Shown: one piece after another, positions 52,456 through 61,197 of the stretch
Position numbering within the stretch: position 1 is the stretch's first letter
Layout of the letters: every line of letters begins with the position of its first letter
Source of the DNA: Pseudomonas fluorescens
GTDB taxonomy: Bacteria > Pseudomonadota > Gammaproteobacteria > Pseudomonadales > Pseudomonadaceae
Direction of reading: 5' to 3'
DNA length: 64,000 nucleotides
Assembly: GCF_902498195.1 (NCBI RefSeq)
Contig: NZ_CABVIY010000001.1
Coordinates: forward strand, 1,116,001-1,180,000
Translations under genes and position numbers: made by a program
Notes under the pieces: model-generated
The model's database searches: none
The model's input: the letters and a program-made list of their open reading frames with translations, nothing else
Told to the model about the DNA's origin: nothing

Positions 52456-54099
52456 ATGATGGCAACCAAAATAATCCCGCCCGCCGAGGGCGCCTATGCC
52501 TATCCCTTGCTGATCAAGCAATTGCTGCTCTCCGGCGTGCGCTATGAGCCGGGCCGGGAAATCGTCTACGCCGACAAGCTGCGCTACAGCTACCAGACGC
52601 TCAACCAGCGCATCCGCCGCCTGGCCAATGCGCTGACCGCCGCCGGGGTCAAGGCCGGGGATACCGTTGCCCTGCTGGACTGGGACAGCCATCGCTACCT
52701 GGAATGCTTCTTCGCCGTGCCGATGATCGGCGCGGTGTTGCACACGGTGAACATTCGCCTGTCGCCGGATCAGGTGCTCTACACGATGAACCACGCCGAG
52801 GACGACCTGGTCCTGGTGCATGATGATTTCCTGCCGCTGCTGGAGCAGATCCAGGATCAACTCACCACCGTCAAAGGCTTCCTTCAGCTCAGCGACAACG
52901 GTATCGCCGAGACCTCCCTGCCGGTCGTTGGGGAATACGAGCATCTGTTGGCCCAATCCTCGGACCGGTACGACTTCCCCGATTTCGACGAGCACTCGGT
53001 GGCGACACTGTTCTACACCACCGGCACCACGGGCGAGCCGAAAGGCGTGTACTTCACCCACCGCCAGCTGGTGCTGCATACCCTCAACGCCGTCGGCACC
53101 CTGGGGGTGTATCAGGGCCAGCCGCTGCTGCACTCCGACGACGTCTACATGCCGATCACCCCGATGTTCCACGTGCATGCCTGGGGCGTGCCGTATGTGG
53201 CGACGTTGATGGGGCTCAAGCAGGTTTATCCGGGTCGGTACGAACCCGACAGCCTGGTGCGGTTGTACCGCAAGGAGAAGGTCAGCTTCTCCCATTGCGT
53301 GCCGACCATTTTGCAAATGATCCTGAACTGCGAGGAGGGGGCGAAGACCCGCTTCGACGGCTGGAAGATTCTCATCGGTGGCAGCGCCTTGCCCTTGGGC
53401 CTCGCCACTGAAGCCAGCGGCAGGGGCATGCTGATGCACGCCGGTTATGGCATGTCGGAAACCTGCCCGTTGCTGTGTCTCACCTATCTGCGTGATGAAG
53501 AACGGGAAAAACCGATGTCGGAACAGTTGCCGACCCGGATCAAGACCGGCACGCCCATCCCGCTGGTCGATCTGAAAATCATCGACGCCAACGGCGACGA
53601 CGTGATCCATGACGGTGAATCGCTGGGCGAAGTCGTGGTGCGCGCGCCGTGGCTGACCCAGGGCTACTGGAAATCAGCGGAAAAAGGCGCCGAGCTCTGG
53701 CAGGGCGGTTGGCTGCACACCGGCGACATGGCGTCGATCGACCCGCAGGGCGGCGTGGAAATCAAGGACCGGATCAAGGACGTGATCAAGACCGGCGGGG
53801 AGTGGATCAGCTCCCTGGAACTGGAGAGCCTGATCAGCGAGCACGTGGCGGTCCGCGCGGTCGCGGTGGTGGGCGTCGCCGATGAACAATGGGGTGAGCG
53901 GCCCATGGCGCTGGTGGTCTGCGAGCCGGGCCACTTTCTGGATCGCAAGATCCTGGAGACGCATTTGCACACCTTTGTCGAGCGGGGCCGGATCAACAAA
54001 TGGGCGATCCCCAAGCAGTTCAAGTTTGTCGCCGAGATCCCCAGGACCAGCGTCGGTAAGATCGACAAGAAGTGCATCCGCCAGGCTGAGTCGAGCTGA
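52456..54099 (+). CDS. AMP-forming acyl-CoA ligase (fatty acid-CoA ligase family)
   Basis: The protein has 547 residues. The P-loop is FYTTGTTGEPKGVYFTH near 185, the adenine motif GYGMSETCPL and the hinge LHTGDMASID, with the C-terminal lysine in VGKIDKK. It makes acyl-CoA from an acid, ATP and CoA. Medium- to long-chain acids are the usual substrates of this subgroup. ATG 52456 and ATG 52459 are both possible starts; AAGGAC lies upstream of both. It ends the cluster; a bidirectional hairpin follows. Confidence 0.93.
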   Translation: MMATKIIPPAEGAYAYPLLIKQLLLSGVRYEPGREIVYADKLRYSYQTLNQRIRRLANALTAAGVKAGDTVALLDWDSHRYLECFFAVPMIGAVLHTVNIRLSPDQVLYTMNHAEDDLVLVHDDFLPLLEQIQDQLTTVKGFLQLSDNGIAETSLPVVGEYEHLLAQSSDRYDFPDFDEHSVATLFYTTGTTGEPKGVYFTHRQLVLHTLNAVGTLGVYQGQPLLHSDDVYMPITPMFHVHAWGVPYVATLMGLKQVYPGRYEPDSLVRLYRKEKVSFSHCVPTILQMILNCEEGAKTRFDGWKILIGGSALPLGLATEASGRGMLMHAGYGMSETCPLLCLTYLRDEEREKPMSEQLPTRIKTGTPIPLVDLKIIDANGDDVIHDGESLGEVVVRAPWLTQGYWKSAEKGAELWQGGWLHTGDMASIDPQGGVEIKDRIKDVIKTGGEWISSLELESLISEHVAVRAVAVVGVADEQWGERPMALVVCEPGHFLDRKILETHLHTFVERGRINKWAIPKQFKFVAEIPRTSVGKIDKKCIRQAESS

Positions 54100-54118
54100 A
54101 GGGCGCGCCCGGCACTGC

Positions 54119-54157
54119 GCCGCGCATGAACGGTCAGGCCGACCGGTCATGCGCGGC
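54119..54157. terminator. Bidirectional stem-loop between convergent units
   Basis: GCCGCGCATGA (54119-54129) pairs with TCATGCGCGGC (54147-54157), and an inner CGGTC/GACCG pair extends the stem. It lies 19 bases after the ligase stop and 16 before the stop of the gamma-subunit gene, ending both opposing transcripts. Confidence 0.8.
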
Positions 54158-54173
54158 GTGCAACGCCCCGGCG

Positions 54174-54755
54174 TCAAACGGCCCGGCCTGAATACTCCTG
54201 CATGGCATCCAGCAACGCGGCGTGAAAGTAGGTTGTCGAGGCTCGATCGCAGAGGATATGCAAACTCGATTGGCGTGGGGTGGAGGCGTTGATCACGATC
54301 ACGTTGATGCGCGCCGCCGACGTCTGCGCGACCCCACCCGGGGCAAACACCGCCGGGTTCAGGTCCACGCCGCAGAGTTTGGCCATGACCTCGGCGAGGT
54401 GCTCGCCACTGAGCTGTAACCAGGCATGGCTGTCCTGGCGCGGCAGCAGGTAGTTGGCCTGGTGGTCCAGCTCCCAGCGCGCCTCTTCATCGGCGATCCG
54501 TTCGCCCTGATCCTCCAGGCTGCCGAGCAACAGGTACTCGGTCTGGGACAAGCGCACCACCCAGCCGCCGTCATCCTGGATGACCGCGCGGTTGGGCGCG
54601 TCCGGCAACAGGAAGTGGCGGCCGCGCAGGTACTCGGCACTGTGGGCACCGCGAAAGCCGACCCGTGGCAGGTCCGTGAGGTCGGTCAGCGTGCAGCTGG
54701 ACATCAGGGCCAGGGCGGGCTGGCCGGCGACAGGTTGTTCTCTCAGGCTGGTCAT
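54174..54755 (-). CDS. soxG-like (mgdD): Sarcosine oxidase-type gamma subunit, probable MgdD of N-methylglutamate dehydrogenase
   Basis: The protein has 193 residues, slightly shorter than classic SoxG (about 200-210). It has the GcvT/YgfZ-like fold features of the family (AWLQLSGEHLAEVMAKLCGVDL and a C-terminal strand-helix with FHAALLDAMQEY). The gamma subunit stabilises the alpha-beta core. It is the last gene of the unit, three bases after the alpha gene. The N-methylglutamate assignment rests on the linked GmaS/MgsA-like genes; the family alone would be called sarcosine oxidase gamma. Confidence 0.82.
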   Translation of the reverse strand: MTSLREQPVAGQPALALMSSCTLTDLTDLPRVGFRGAHSAEYLRGRHFLLPDAPNRAVIQDDGGWVVRLSQTEYLLLGSLEDQGERIADEEARWELDHQANYLLPRQDSHAWLQLSGEHLAEVMAKLCGVDLNPAVFAPGGVAQTSAARINVIVINASTPRQSSLHILCDRASTTYFHAALLDAMQEYSGRAV

Positions 54756-54758
54756 GGG

Positions 54759-57656
54759 TCAAAGCTCCTGGCGTTGATTGTCGGGGTCGAAGAAAGGCAG
54801 GGTCACCACGTCGGCCTGGACCACAAGGCCGCCTTCGACGCGGATCGGGATGCGCTGCCCCGGCGTGCTCTGGTCGATACCGGCATAAGCCAGGCCGACA
54901 ATCTTGCCCAGGCTGGCGGAGTACTCGCAGGAGGTGACGTTGCCGCTGATGTCCGGGCCGTCGAGCACCAGATGGCCTTCCAGCGGTTGCAGGCTGCCTT
55001 TGGGCAGGGTGAAACCCACCAGTTTGCGTTTCTGCGGCTGGGCTTCGAGGATGTCCACCGAGCGGCGGCCGACGAAGAACGGCTTGTTGCGGCTGACCGC
55101 CCAGCCCATGTCGATTTCCGCCGGGTGGGTCATGCCGTCGGTGTCCTGGCTGATGATCACGTGGCCTTTTTCCAGGCGCAGCAGGCGTTGCGTCTCGACG
55201 CCGAAGGGGCGGATATCCCAGGCTTTGCCGGCGTCCATCAGCGCATCCCACAGCTGGAGGCCATGGCGTGCCGGCACATGGATCTCGTAACCCAGTTCGC
55301 CGACAAACCCCACCCGCAACAGCCGGGCCTTGATCCCGGCAACCGTGCCCTGGCGCACGCCGAGGTAGGGGAACGCCTCGGGGCCGAGATCGAGGTCGGT
55401 GCAGAGTTGTTCCAGCACCTTGCGCGAGTCGGGCCCGGCGACGTTGACCGCGCAGATCGCCGCGGTGACGTTGGCGACGTCCACGTCCAGGCGCCATTGC
55501 GCGTTCCACTTGAGCATCTGCTGGTAAATCCGGTCGACGCCGCTGGTGGTGGCGGTGACGTAGAAATGGTTCTCGGCCAGGCGTGCGCACACCCCGTCAT
55601 CGATCACTACGCCTTGCTCGTTGGTCATCAACGCATAGCGGGAGCGCCCGACCGGTTGCTTGAGGAAGGCGAAGGTGTACATCCGGTTCAGCAGTTCGGC
55701 GGCGTCCGGGCCGCGCACGTCCAGGCCGCCGAGGGTCGAGACGTCGATGATCCCGACCTTGTTGCGCACGTGCAGCGCTTCGGCCTGCATGCAGGCATCG
55801 CGGTCCGTGGCGCTGCCGTAGTAGGCGGGGCGTTGCCAGATGCCGGCGGGCATCATCTTCGCGCCGGCTTGCACATGCCGGGCGTGCATCGGCGTTTGCC
55901 GGTACGGGTCGAATGCGCGGCCAGCGACATGGGCCAGTTTCTCGGCGACAAAGGGCGGGCGCGCCGTGGTGACCCCGGTTTCGCTGATGTTGCGCTGGGT
56001 GGCCCAGGCCACGAGGCGCGCGGTGGGCAAGGCCGAATGCCGACCCTGGGATGGCCCCATGCCCACGGTGGAGTAGCGCTTGACCAGTTGCACGTCGCGA
56101 TAGCCGATGCGGGTGGCATTGACGATGTCGGCCACTTGCAGGTCCTCGTCGAAGTCGACGAAGTCCTTGCCCTTGGGGTGGGGGAAGATCGGCCAGTTGA
56201 AGTTGACCCGGACTTCGCTGCCCAGCGGCGCGCGCTGTTCGCCGACCGCCAGGCCCAGGGCCTGCGCGGCATCCGCCCCGGCATTGACGCCGTCGGCGAT
56301 CACGTTGTCGAGGCGGTGGCGGCCGTTGATCGAGCCGGCCACCGCGAGGTTCTGCGGCAGGCCGCTGAGGGTGAACTCGGCGCGCTGATCGTCGTAGGCC
56401 AGTTTGCCGCCAGCCTGACAGAGCAGTTGGTAGACCGGCATGTAGCCGGCCGACATGCACAGCAAGTCGCAGTCCAGGCGTTGGCCGCTGTCGGCCACCT
56501 GACCCTGGGCGGTGATCTTGCGCACGTCGACGCCGTTGACATGGCGCATGCCTTTTTCGTGCAGCGCTTCATACACCGTGCTGTCGCGCTGGCAAGGGAT
56601 CTTGCGCTGCGCCAGGGCTTGCAGCAGGGACTCATCACCCGGTCCATGACGCAGGTCCACCACGGCCGCGACTTTTACCCCCTGGTCATGCAGGTCGAGT
56701 GCGGCGAGGTAACCGTCGTCGTTGCCCGTCAACACCACGGCGCGCTTGCCGGGCTTGACCGCATAGAGCTTCATCAGCCGTTGCGCGGCGCTGGTGAGCA
56801 TGACGCCGGGCAAGTCGTTGTTGCGAAACACCACCGGTTGGTCGAAGGCGCCGCTGCACACCAGGCATTGGCGGGCGCGCACCTTGTACATCCGCTTGCC
56901 CTGGATCACCGGCAGGTAGTTGTCGGTGAACCAGGCGTTGCAGGTCGCCTCGGTGAGGATCCGGATGTTGGCGTGTTGCTCGACCGCCGTGAGCAGCTCG
57001 CGGCGCAGGGCCTCGGCGCGAAGGCCGGCGATATCGAAGCGGGCATAGGTCAGCGAGCCGCCGAGGATCGGTTGTTGCTCGATCAGCAACACCTTGGCCC
57101 CGGCATTGGCCGCGGTCAGCGCCGCATGCAAGCCGGCAGGTCCGGCGCCAATGACGGCCACATCGGTGAACAGATAGGCCTTGTCGTAGTACTCAGGCTG
57201 GAACTTCAGGTCGAGCACGCCGAGGCCGGCTTTCTTGCGAATCAGCGGTTCCCAGACTTTCCACATGCCCTTGGGCTTATAAAAGGAACGGTAGTAAAAC
57301 CCCACCGGCATGAATTTCGAGAGCTTGCCCAGGTAGGCGTCACGGTCGTTGTCCAGCGAGCCGTTGACGTTCTGCGCCGTGACCTGCAAGCCTTCGGACA
57401 GCGCGTGGGCATCGGCCAGTACGTTGGGTTCCCGGGGCAGTTGCACCAGGCTGTTGGCATCCTGGCCGGCCATGGTCAACGGGCCGCGCGGGCGGTGGTA
57501 TTTGAACGAGCGGGAGATCAGGAAGCGACCGTTGGCGAGCAGGGCGCTGGCGATGCTGTCGCCTTGCAGGCCCTGGTAACGTTCGCCGTCGAAGCTGAAG
57601 TCCAGCGGCTGATCACGGTCGATCAGCAGGCCCATCGGGGCGGGTAGGCGGTTCAT
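54759..57656 (-). CDS. soxA-like (mgdC): Sarcosine oxidase-type alpha subunit, probable MgdC of N-methylglutamate dehydrogenase
   Basis: The protein has 965 residues. The first 110 form the ferredoxin-like domain (FKYHRPRGPLTMAGQDANSL) without iron-sulfur cysteines. GAGPAG at 170-175 opens the NAD/FAD-binding Rossmann part. After about residue 590 a GcvT-type tetrahydrofolate-binding domain follows (PFGVETQRLLRLEKGHVIISQDTDGMTHP is split between strand and loop; key residues are R-L-E-K-G-H). This lets the enzyme trap the methyl-derived carbon as 5,10-methylene-tetrahydrofolate. It overlaps the delta gene by ATGA. The substrate, sarcosine or N-methylglutamate, depends on the beta subunit. Confidence 0.88.
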   Translation of the reverse strand: MNRLPAPMGLLIDRDQPLDFSFDGERYQGLQGDSIASALLANGRFLISRSFKYHRPRGPLTMAGQDANSLVQLPREPNVLADAHALSEGLQVTAQNVNGSLDNDRDAYLGKLSKFMPVGFYYRSFYKPKGMWKVWEPLIRKKAGLGVLDLKFQPEYYDKAYLFTDVAVIGAGPAGLHAALTAANAGAKVLLIEQQPILGGSLTYARFDIAGLRAEALRRELLTAVEQHANIRILTEATCNAWFTDNYLPVIQGKRMYKVRARQCLVCSGAFDQPVVFRNNDLPGVMLTSAAQRLMKLYAVKPGKRAVVLTGNDDGYLAALDLHDQGVKVAAVVDLRHGPGDESLLQALAQRKIPCQRDSTVYEALHEKGMRHVNGVDVRKITAQGQVADSGQRLDCDLLCMSAGYMPVYQLLCQAGGKLAYDDQRAEFTLSGLPQNLAVAGSINGRHRLDNVIADGVNAGADAAQALGLAVGEQRAPLGSEVRVNFNWPIFPHPKGKDFVDFDEDLQVADIVNATRIGYRDVQLVKRYSTVGMGPSQGRHSALPTARLVAWATQRNISETGVTTARPPFVAEKLAHVAGRAFDPYRQTPMHARHVQAGAKMMPAGIWQRPAYYGSATDRDACMQAEALHVRNKVGIIDVSTLGGLDVRGPDAAELLNRMYTFAFLKQPVGRSRYALMTNEQGVVIDDGVCARLAENHFYVTATTSGVDRIYQQMLKWNAQWRLDVDVANVTAAICAVNVAGPDSRKVLEQLCTDLDLGPEAFPYLGVRQGTVAGIKARLLRVGFVGELGYEIHVPARHGLQLWDALMDAGKAWDIRPFGVETQRLLRLEKGHVIISQDTDGMTHPAEIDMGWAVSRNKPFFVGRRSVDILEAQPQKRKLVGFTLPKGSLQPLEGHLVLDGPDISGNVTSCEYSASLGKIVGLAYAGIDQSTPGQRIPIRVEGGLVVQADVVTLPFFDPDNQRQEL

Positions 57657-57952
57657 CCTGCGATCTCCTTGGCGGCGCTGAAGTCGACGCGGGCGGTGAA
57701 GCGTTCTTTGGGGTCGAATGTGCGAAGGATTTCATCGCTGACGGTGTGACGCTCGGCCAGGAACCAGTAGCTCGACGGCGTGTGCATCCACCACTCGCAC
57801 ACCACACCGGCAAGGTTGTCGGTGTTGAACACGTAGTCGGCCCATTCGGCGTCGCTGCAACGAACGGGGTCGGGCATCGGCTTGAACTCGCCGCCATAGG
57901 TGAATTCGCTGATGTTGCGTGGCCCGTTGAGCGGGCAATTGATGATTTTCAT
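57653..57952 (-). CDS. soxD-like (mgdB): Sarcosine oxidase-type delta subunit, probable MgdB
   Basis: The protein has 99 residues from ATG 57952; upstream frame to 58033 lies in the previous gene. It has the SoxD fold markers NGPRNISEFTYGGE and SDAEWADYVF. The zinc site of the corynebacterial SoxD (two N-terminal cysteines, a His and a Cys) is only partly kept: C6 is present, the position three later is Asn in CPLN, and the HTPSSYWF segment has serines where a cysteine is expected. This zinc-poor form may characterise the subgroup rather than a defect. Delta fills a cleft in the alpha subunit. Confidence 0.83.
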   Translation of the reverse strand: MKIINCPLNGPRNISEFTYGGEFKPMPDPVRCSDAEWADYVFNTDNLAGVVCEWWMHTPSSYWFLAERHTVSDEILRTFDPKERFTARVDFSAAKEIAG

Positions 57953-57965
57953 GGTCCGCTCTCCG

Positions 57966-59207
57966 TCAGTGACTGGCCGCCGTGGCGCCCATTTCGTTGA
58001 CTTGCTGGAAGGTCGAAAAACGTTCCAGGCCAAAAGGCTTGATCAGGTCCGGCACCTTGCCGCCGCTGGCGACCAGCTCGGCCATGGTCTTGCCGCAGAT
58101 GGGCGTGGCCTTGAAGCCCCAGGTGCCCCAACCGGCGTCGAGGTAGTAATTCTTCACCGGCGACAGGCCCATGATCGGGCTGTAGTCCGGGGTCATGTCG
58201 GTGATGCCGGCCCATTGGCGCATCAGCTTGGCGTTGGCCAGGAACGGGAACATCTCGATGGCATGGGCCAGCAGGCTTTCCTTCAGATCCAGCGTGGAGC
58301 GCGTGTTGAACAACGGATAAGGGTCGGAACCGCCGCCGAACACCACTTCGCCACGGCTGGTCTGCTGCACGTAGCAGTGCAGGGCCGAGGAACTCACCAA
58401 CGGATCGAGAAAGGGCTTGAACGGCTGGGTGACCATCGCTTGCAGCGGGAAGGTCTGGATCGGCGAACGGATGCCGGCCTTGGCCATCAGCAGCGAACTG
58501 TGCCCGGCAATCGCCTGCACGGCGCAGCCGCATTTAATGGTGCCGCGATTGGTCTTGACCGCGGTGATCGCGCCGTTCTCGATGATCAGGTCCTGCACTT
58601 CAGTGAGCTGGTGGATCTCCACGCCGCGCTTGGCCGCCTGCTTGGCGTAGCCCCAGGCCACGGCGTCGTGGCGCGCGGTGGCGCCGTCGATGTGCCACAG
58701 GCCGGCGATCACCGGCAGGTGCCCGGGATCGAGATTGAGGCTGGGCACCAGCTCGCGAATCTGCTGGCGGTCGATCATTTCGGTGCGGCCGCCGAAGTGT
58801 TTGTTGACCTCGGCGCGCTGGCGGAACGAACGCACCGTGGCATCGGTGTGGGCCAGGGTCAGTTGGCCGCGCTCGGAGTACATGATGTTGAAATCGAATT
58901 CGTTGGACAGCCCCTGGAACATCCGCACCGACTCGGCGTAAAAACGCACGCCTTCGCTGGTCAGGTAGTTGGAGCGGATCACGGCGGTGTTGCGCGCGGT
59001 ATTGCCGCCCCCCAGGTAGGATTTCTCCAGCACGGCGATGTTGGTGATGCCGTGATACCGGGACAGGTAGTAAGCGGTGGCCAGGCCATGGCCGCCGGCG
59101 CCGATGATCACCACGTCATAACTCGATTTGAGTTCCTTGGGAGGCGGCAGGTCCACCTCCACCGGGTATTCGGAACTCAGCCCGTACTTCAATAGATTGA
59201 ATGGCAT
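57966..59207 (-). CDS. soxB-like (mgdA): Sarcosine oxidase-type beta subunit (FAD amine oxidase), probable MgdA
   Basis: The protein has 413 residues from ATG 59207 (MPFNLLKYG); the longer frame to 59546 lies inside folD. GAGGHG at 36-41 binds FAD, GGGNTARNTAVIRSNYL is conserved in all heterotetrameric enzymes, and RHD at 179-181 belongs to the segment that carries covalent FMN in characterised members. It oxidises the N-methyl group of the substrate. The start overlaps the folD end by 19 bases. The N-terminus (FNLLKYGLSSEYPVEV) differs from that of true Pseudomonas SoxB as I recall it, in line with N-methylglutamate dehydrogenase. Confidence 0.85.
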   Translation of the reverse strand: MPFNLLKYGLSSEYPVEVDLPPPKELKSSYDVVIIGAGGHGLATAYYLSRYHGITNIAVLEKSYLGGGNTARNTAVIRSNYLTSEGVRFYAESVRMFQGLSNEFDFNIMYSERGQLTLAHTDATVRSFRQRAEVNKHFGGRTEMIDRQQIRELVPSLNLDPGHLPVIAGLWHIDGATARHDAVAWGYAKQAAKRGVEIHQLTEVQDLIIENGAITAVKTNRGTIKCGCAVQAIAGHSSLLMAKAGIRSPIQTFPLQAMVTQPFKPFLDPLVSSSALHCYVQQTSRGEVVFGGGSDPYPLFNTRSTLDLKESLLAHAIEMFPFLANAKLMRQWAGITDMTPDYSPIMGLSPVKNYYLDAGWGTWGFKATPICGKTMAELVASGGKVPDLIKPFGLERFSTFQQVNEMGATAASH

Positions 59208-60094
59208 ACGGCCTCCGATTGGCTGCATCGAGCCTGATGTTGCATCCGGGCTGCGGTGACGGTGTTTTTCATCAAAAAGGCAATGGTCATCGGCCCGACT
59301 CCGCCGGGAACCGGGGTGATCGCGGCGACGTGGGGCAGGGCGCTGGCGAAGTCGACGTCGCCTACCAGGCGGCTGCGGCCCGCGTCGTCGATGCGGTTGA
59401 TGCCGACATCGATGACCACCGCGCCGGGCTTGAGCCAGCTGGCGTCGATCAATAACGGGCGGCCGACGGCGGCAATCACGATGTCCGCCTGGCGACACAA
59501 GGCCTGCGGGTCCGGGCTGCGCGAGTGCAGCACGGTCACCGAGCAATCAGCCTTGAGCAGCAGGGCCGCCATGGGTTTGCCGACGATGTTCGAGCGGCCG
59601 ATCACCACGGCGTGTTTACCGCGCAGATCGCCGCAGGTGTGTTCCAGCAAATACAGGCAGCCGCTGGGCGTGCAGGGCGCGAGCACCGTACGCCCCTGGC
59701 TGAGCCCGCCGACGTTTTCACTGTGGAAGCCGTCGACGTCCTTGTCCGGGGCAATCGCCTCCAGGGCGCGCAGTTCGTCGATGTGCGCCGGCAAGGGCAG
59801 TTGCAGCAGGATGCCGTTGATCGAAGGGTCGGCGTTGAGCGTGCCGATCAGGTTCAGCAGTTGTTCGGTGCTGGTGTCGGTGGACTGCCGATACTCCACG
59901 GAGCGAATGCCGACTTCTTCGGCCCGCAGGATTTTGTTGCGCACATAGACCTGGCTGGCCGGGTCGCTGCCCACCAGAATCACCGCCAGGGCCGGCTGGA
60001 TGTCTTGCCCGCGAAGCGCGTCCACGTCCTGGCGGACCTGCACCAGCACGCGGGCGGCGGCGGCTTTGCCGTCAATCAGTTTGGGCGTGTTCAC
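59189..60094 (-). CDS. folD: Bifunctional methylenetetrahydrofolate dehydrogenase/methenyltetrahydrofolate cyclohydrolase
   Basis: The protein has 301 residues. YVRNK holds the catalytic Tyr and Lys (about 51-55), QLPLPAHID and DKDVDGFHSENVG are the substrate motifs, GRSNIVGKPMA binds NADP, and TPVPGGVGPMT closes the site. It turns 5,10-methylene-tetrahydrofolate into 10-formyl-tetrahydrofolate. About 15 extra residues follow the usual end (NTVTAARMQ) and run into the beta-subunit gene. This is probably a second, pathway-specific folD; the housekeeping copy would lie elsewhere. It overlaps purU by ATGA and lies between purU and the dehydrogenase genes, which fits oxidation of the methyl carbon. 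Confidence 0.95.
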   Translation of the reverse strand: MNTPKLIDGKAAAARVLVQVRQDVDALRGQDIQPALAVILVGSDPASQVYVRNKILRAEEVGIRSVEYRQSTDTSTEQLLNLIGTLNADPSINGILLQLPLPAHIDELRALEAIAPDKDVDGFHSENVGGLSQGRTVLAPCTPSGCLYLLEHTCGDLRGKHAVVIGRSNIVGKPMAALLLKADCSVTVLHSRSPDPQALCRQADIVIAAVGRPLLIDASWLKPGAVVIDVGINRIDDAGRSRLVGDVDFASALPHVAAITPVPGGVGPMTIAFLMKNTVTAARMQHQARCSQSEAVCHSIY

Positions 60095-60957
60095 CGGAAG
60101 ATCACCGTTCTGTCCTGGTTGAGGAAAACCCGGTGCTCCAGGTGGTACTTGACCGCCTTGGACAGGGCCACGGTTTCGGTGTCACGGCCGGTGGCGACCA
60201 GGTCGTCCGGCAGGTACACGTGATCGACGCGCTGCACTTCCTGCTCGATGATCGGCCCCTCGTCCAGGTCGCTGGTGACGTAGTGCGCCGTGGCCCCGAT
60301 CAGTTTCACCCCGCGCTGATAAGCCTGGTGATAGGGCTTGGCGCCCTTGAAACCCGGCAGGAACGAATGGTGAATGTTGATCGCCCGGCCCGAGAGTTGC
60401 TTGCACAGGTCGTCGGAGAGGATTTGCATGTAGCGGGCCAACACCACCAGTTCGGTGCCGGTCTCGTCGACAATCTTCATCAGCTCGGCTTCCTGCCGGG
60501 CCTTGGTGTCTTTGGTCACGGGCAAATAGATGAAGCGGATGCCCTCGCGCTCGGCCATGGGCCGCAGGTCCAGGTGATTGGAGACGATGGCGGTGATGGT
60601 CATGTCCATCTCGCCCTTGTGGTAGCGGTAGAGCAGGTCGGTCAGGCAGTGGTCGAACTTGCTGACCATCAGCAGCACGCGCATCGGCTCGCGGGTGTCA
60701 TGCAGTTCCCAGTTCATGTCGAATGCCTGGGCGATGTCGCTGAACCCGTCCTTGATCTGCTGGATATCACCGCTGTGATCGTCGTTGAAGCGGAACACTG
60801 CGCGCATGAAAAAGCGGCCGCTGAAGTCGTCGTCGAATTGCGCCATCTCCCCGATGTAGCAACCGTTGTCCGCCAGGTAAGTGGTGACGGCGGCGACAAT
60901 GCCGGACACCGCAGGACAGCTGATCTTGATGATGAAATGGTTTTTTTCGTGTTGCAT
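60091..60957 (-). CDS. purU: Formyltetrahydrofolate deformylase
   Basis: The protein has 288 residues from ATG 60957, with GAGGA seven bases upstream. The N-terminal 85 residues are an ACT domain; the rest is the formyltransferase fold with NIHHSFLPGFKGAKPYHQ and the Asp in TSDLDEGPII. It hydrolyses 10-formyl-tetrahydrofolate to formate and free folate. As first gene of the unit purU-folD-mgdABCD it returns folate so that methyl oxidation can continue. A TTCAGGAATAT element lies 100 bases upstream. Confidence 0.95.
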   Translation of the reverse strand: MQHEKNHFIIKISCPAVSGIVAAVTTYLADNGCYIGEMAQFDDDFSGRFFMRAVFRFNDDHSGDIQQIKDGFSDIAQAFDMNWELHDTREPMRVLLMVSKFDHCLTDLLYRYHKGEMDMTITAIVSNHLDLRPMAEREGIRFIYLPVTKDTKARQEAELMKIVDETGTELVVLARYMQILSDDLCKQLSGRAINIHHSFLPGFKGAKPYHQAYQRGVKLIGATAHYVTSDLDEGPIIEQEVQRVDHVYLPDDLVATGRDTETVALSKAVKYHLEHRVFLNQDRTVIFR

Positions 60958-61056
60958 GACACGTCCTCGGGAAGATGGTGGCAGCTCGTCGCATGGCGAA
61001 AAAAACATCGGTAGACAGCCTCTCGTCCATGAGGGCGTTTTCTTATGGGGAATAAA

Positions 61057-61067
61057 ATATTCCTGAA
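61057..61067 (-). promoter_or_regulatory. TTCAGGAATAT operator candidate upstream of purU
   Basis: On the minus strand the 11-mer TTCAGGAATAT is identical to the site at 62013-62023 and differs by one base from the one at 61823-61833. Here it continues into TTTATTCC, giving a GGAATA/TATTCC dyad (61049-61063). It would overlap the purU transcription start if TATAAAG upstream is the -10 box. Confidence 0.6.
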
Positions 61068-61130
61068 GTTGGCTTTATAGGGGAATGCCCGCGCCGCGTC
61101 CAGAATTTTTATGAAAGTTTTTTAACTGGC

Positions 61131-61166
61131 AGGAAAACGACTGAGGCCGACAGGGGTCGGCCTCAG
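61131..61166 (-). terminator. Rho-independent terminator of the XRE-cupin gene
   Basis: CTGAGGCCGAC (61141-61151) pairs with GTCGGCCTCAG (61156-61166); on the minus strand the stem is followed by TCGTTTTCC. It ends 31 bases after the regulator's stop and separates it from purU. Confidence 0.85.
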
Positions 61167-61197
61167 GGCGTGGATCGAAGGGCGGGCGGGGCGGGGA

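Larger units (their letters stand above)
60958..61197. other. Region between the XRE-cupin gene and purU
   Basis: These 240 bases hold the terminator of the regulator gene (61131-61166), a TATAAAG -10 candidate on the minus strand near 61072-61078, the operator candidate at 61057-61067 just behind it, and a 100-base leader of purU. No extra gene is seen. Confidence 0.5.

Noticed and set aside
50578..53610. 1010-codon open frame on the minus strand opposite the MMPL end, the acyl-CoA dehydrogenase and the ligase
   Set aside because: The plus strand carries clear family motifs across the whole stretch; the antisense protein is low in motifs and typical of high-GC third-position shadows.
54426..57647. 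1073-codon open frame on the plus strand opposite the alpha subunit
   Set aside because: It mirrors the alpha-subunit gene almost exactly, has no recognisable domain and would be bounded by no ribosome site.
54174..59207. Plain sarcosine oxidase of the glycine betaine pathway
   Set aside because: Not excluded by sequence alone, but glyA and betaine genes are absent while GmaS- and MgsA-like genes are adjacent, so N-methylglutamate dehydrogenase is preferred.
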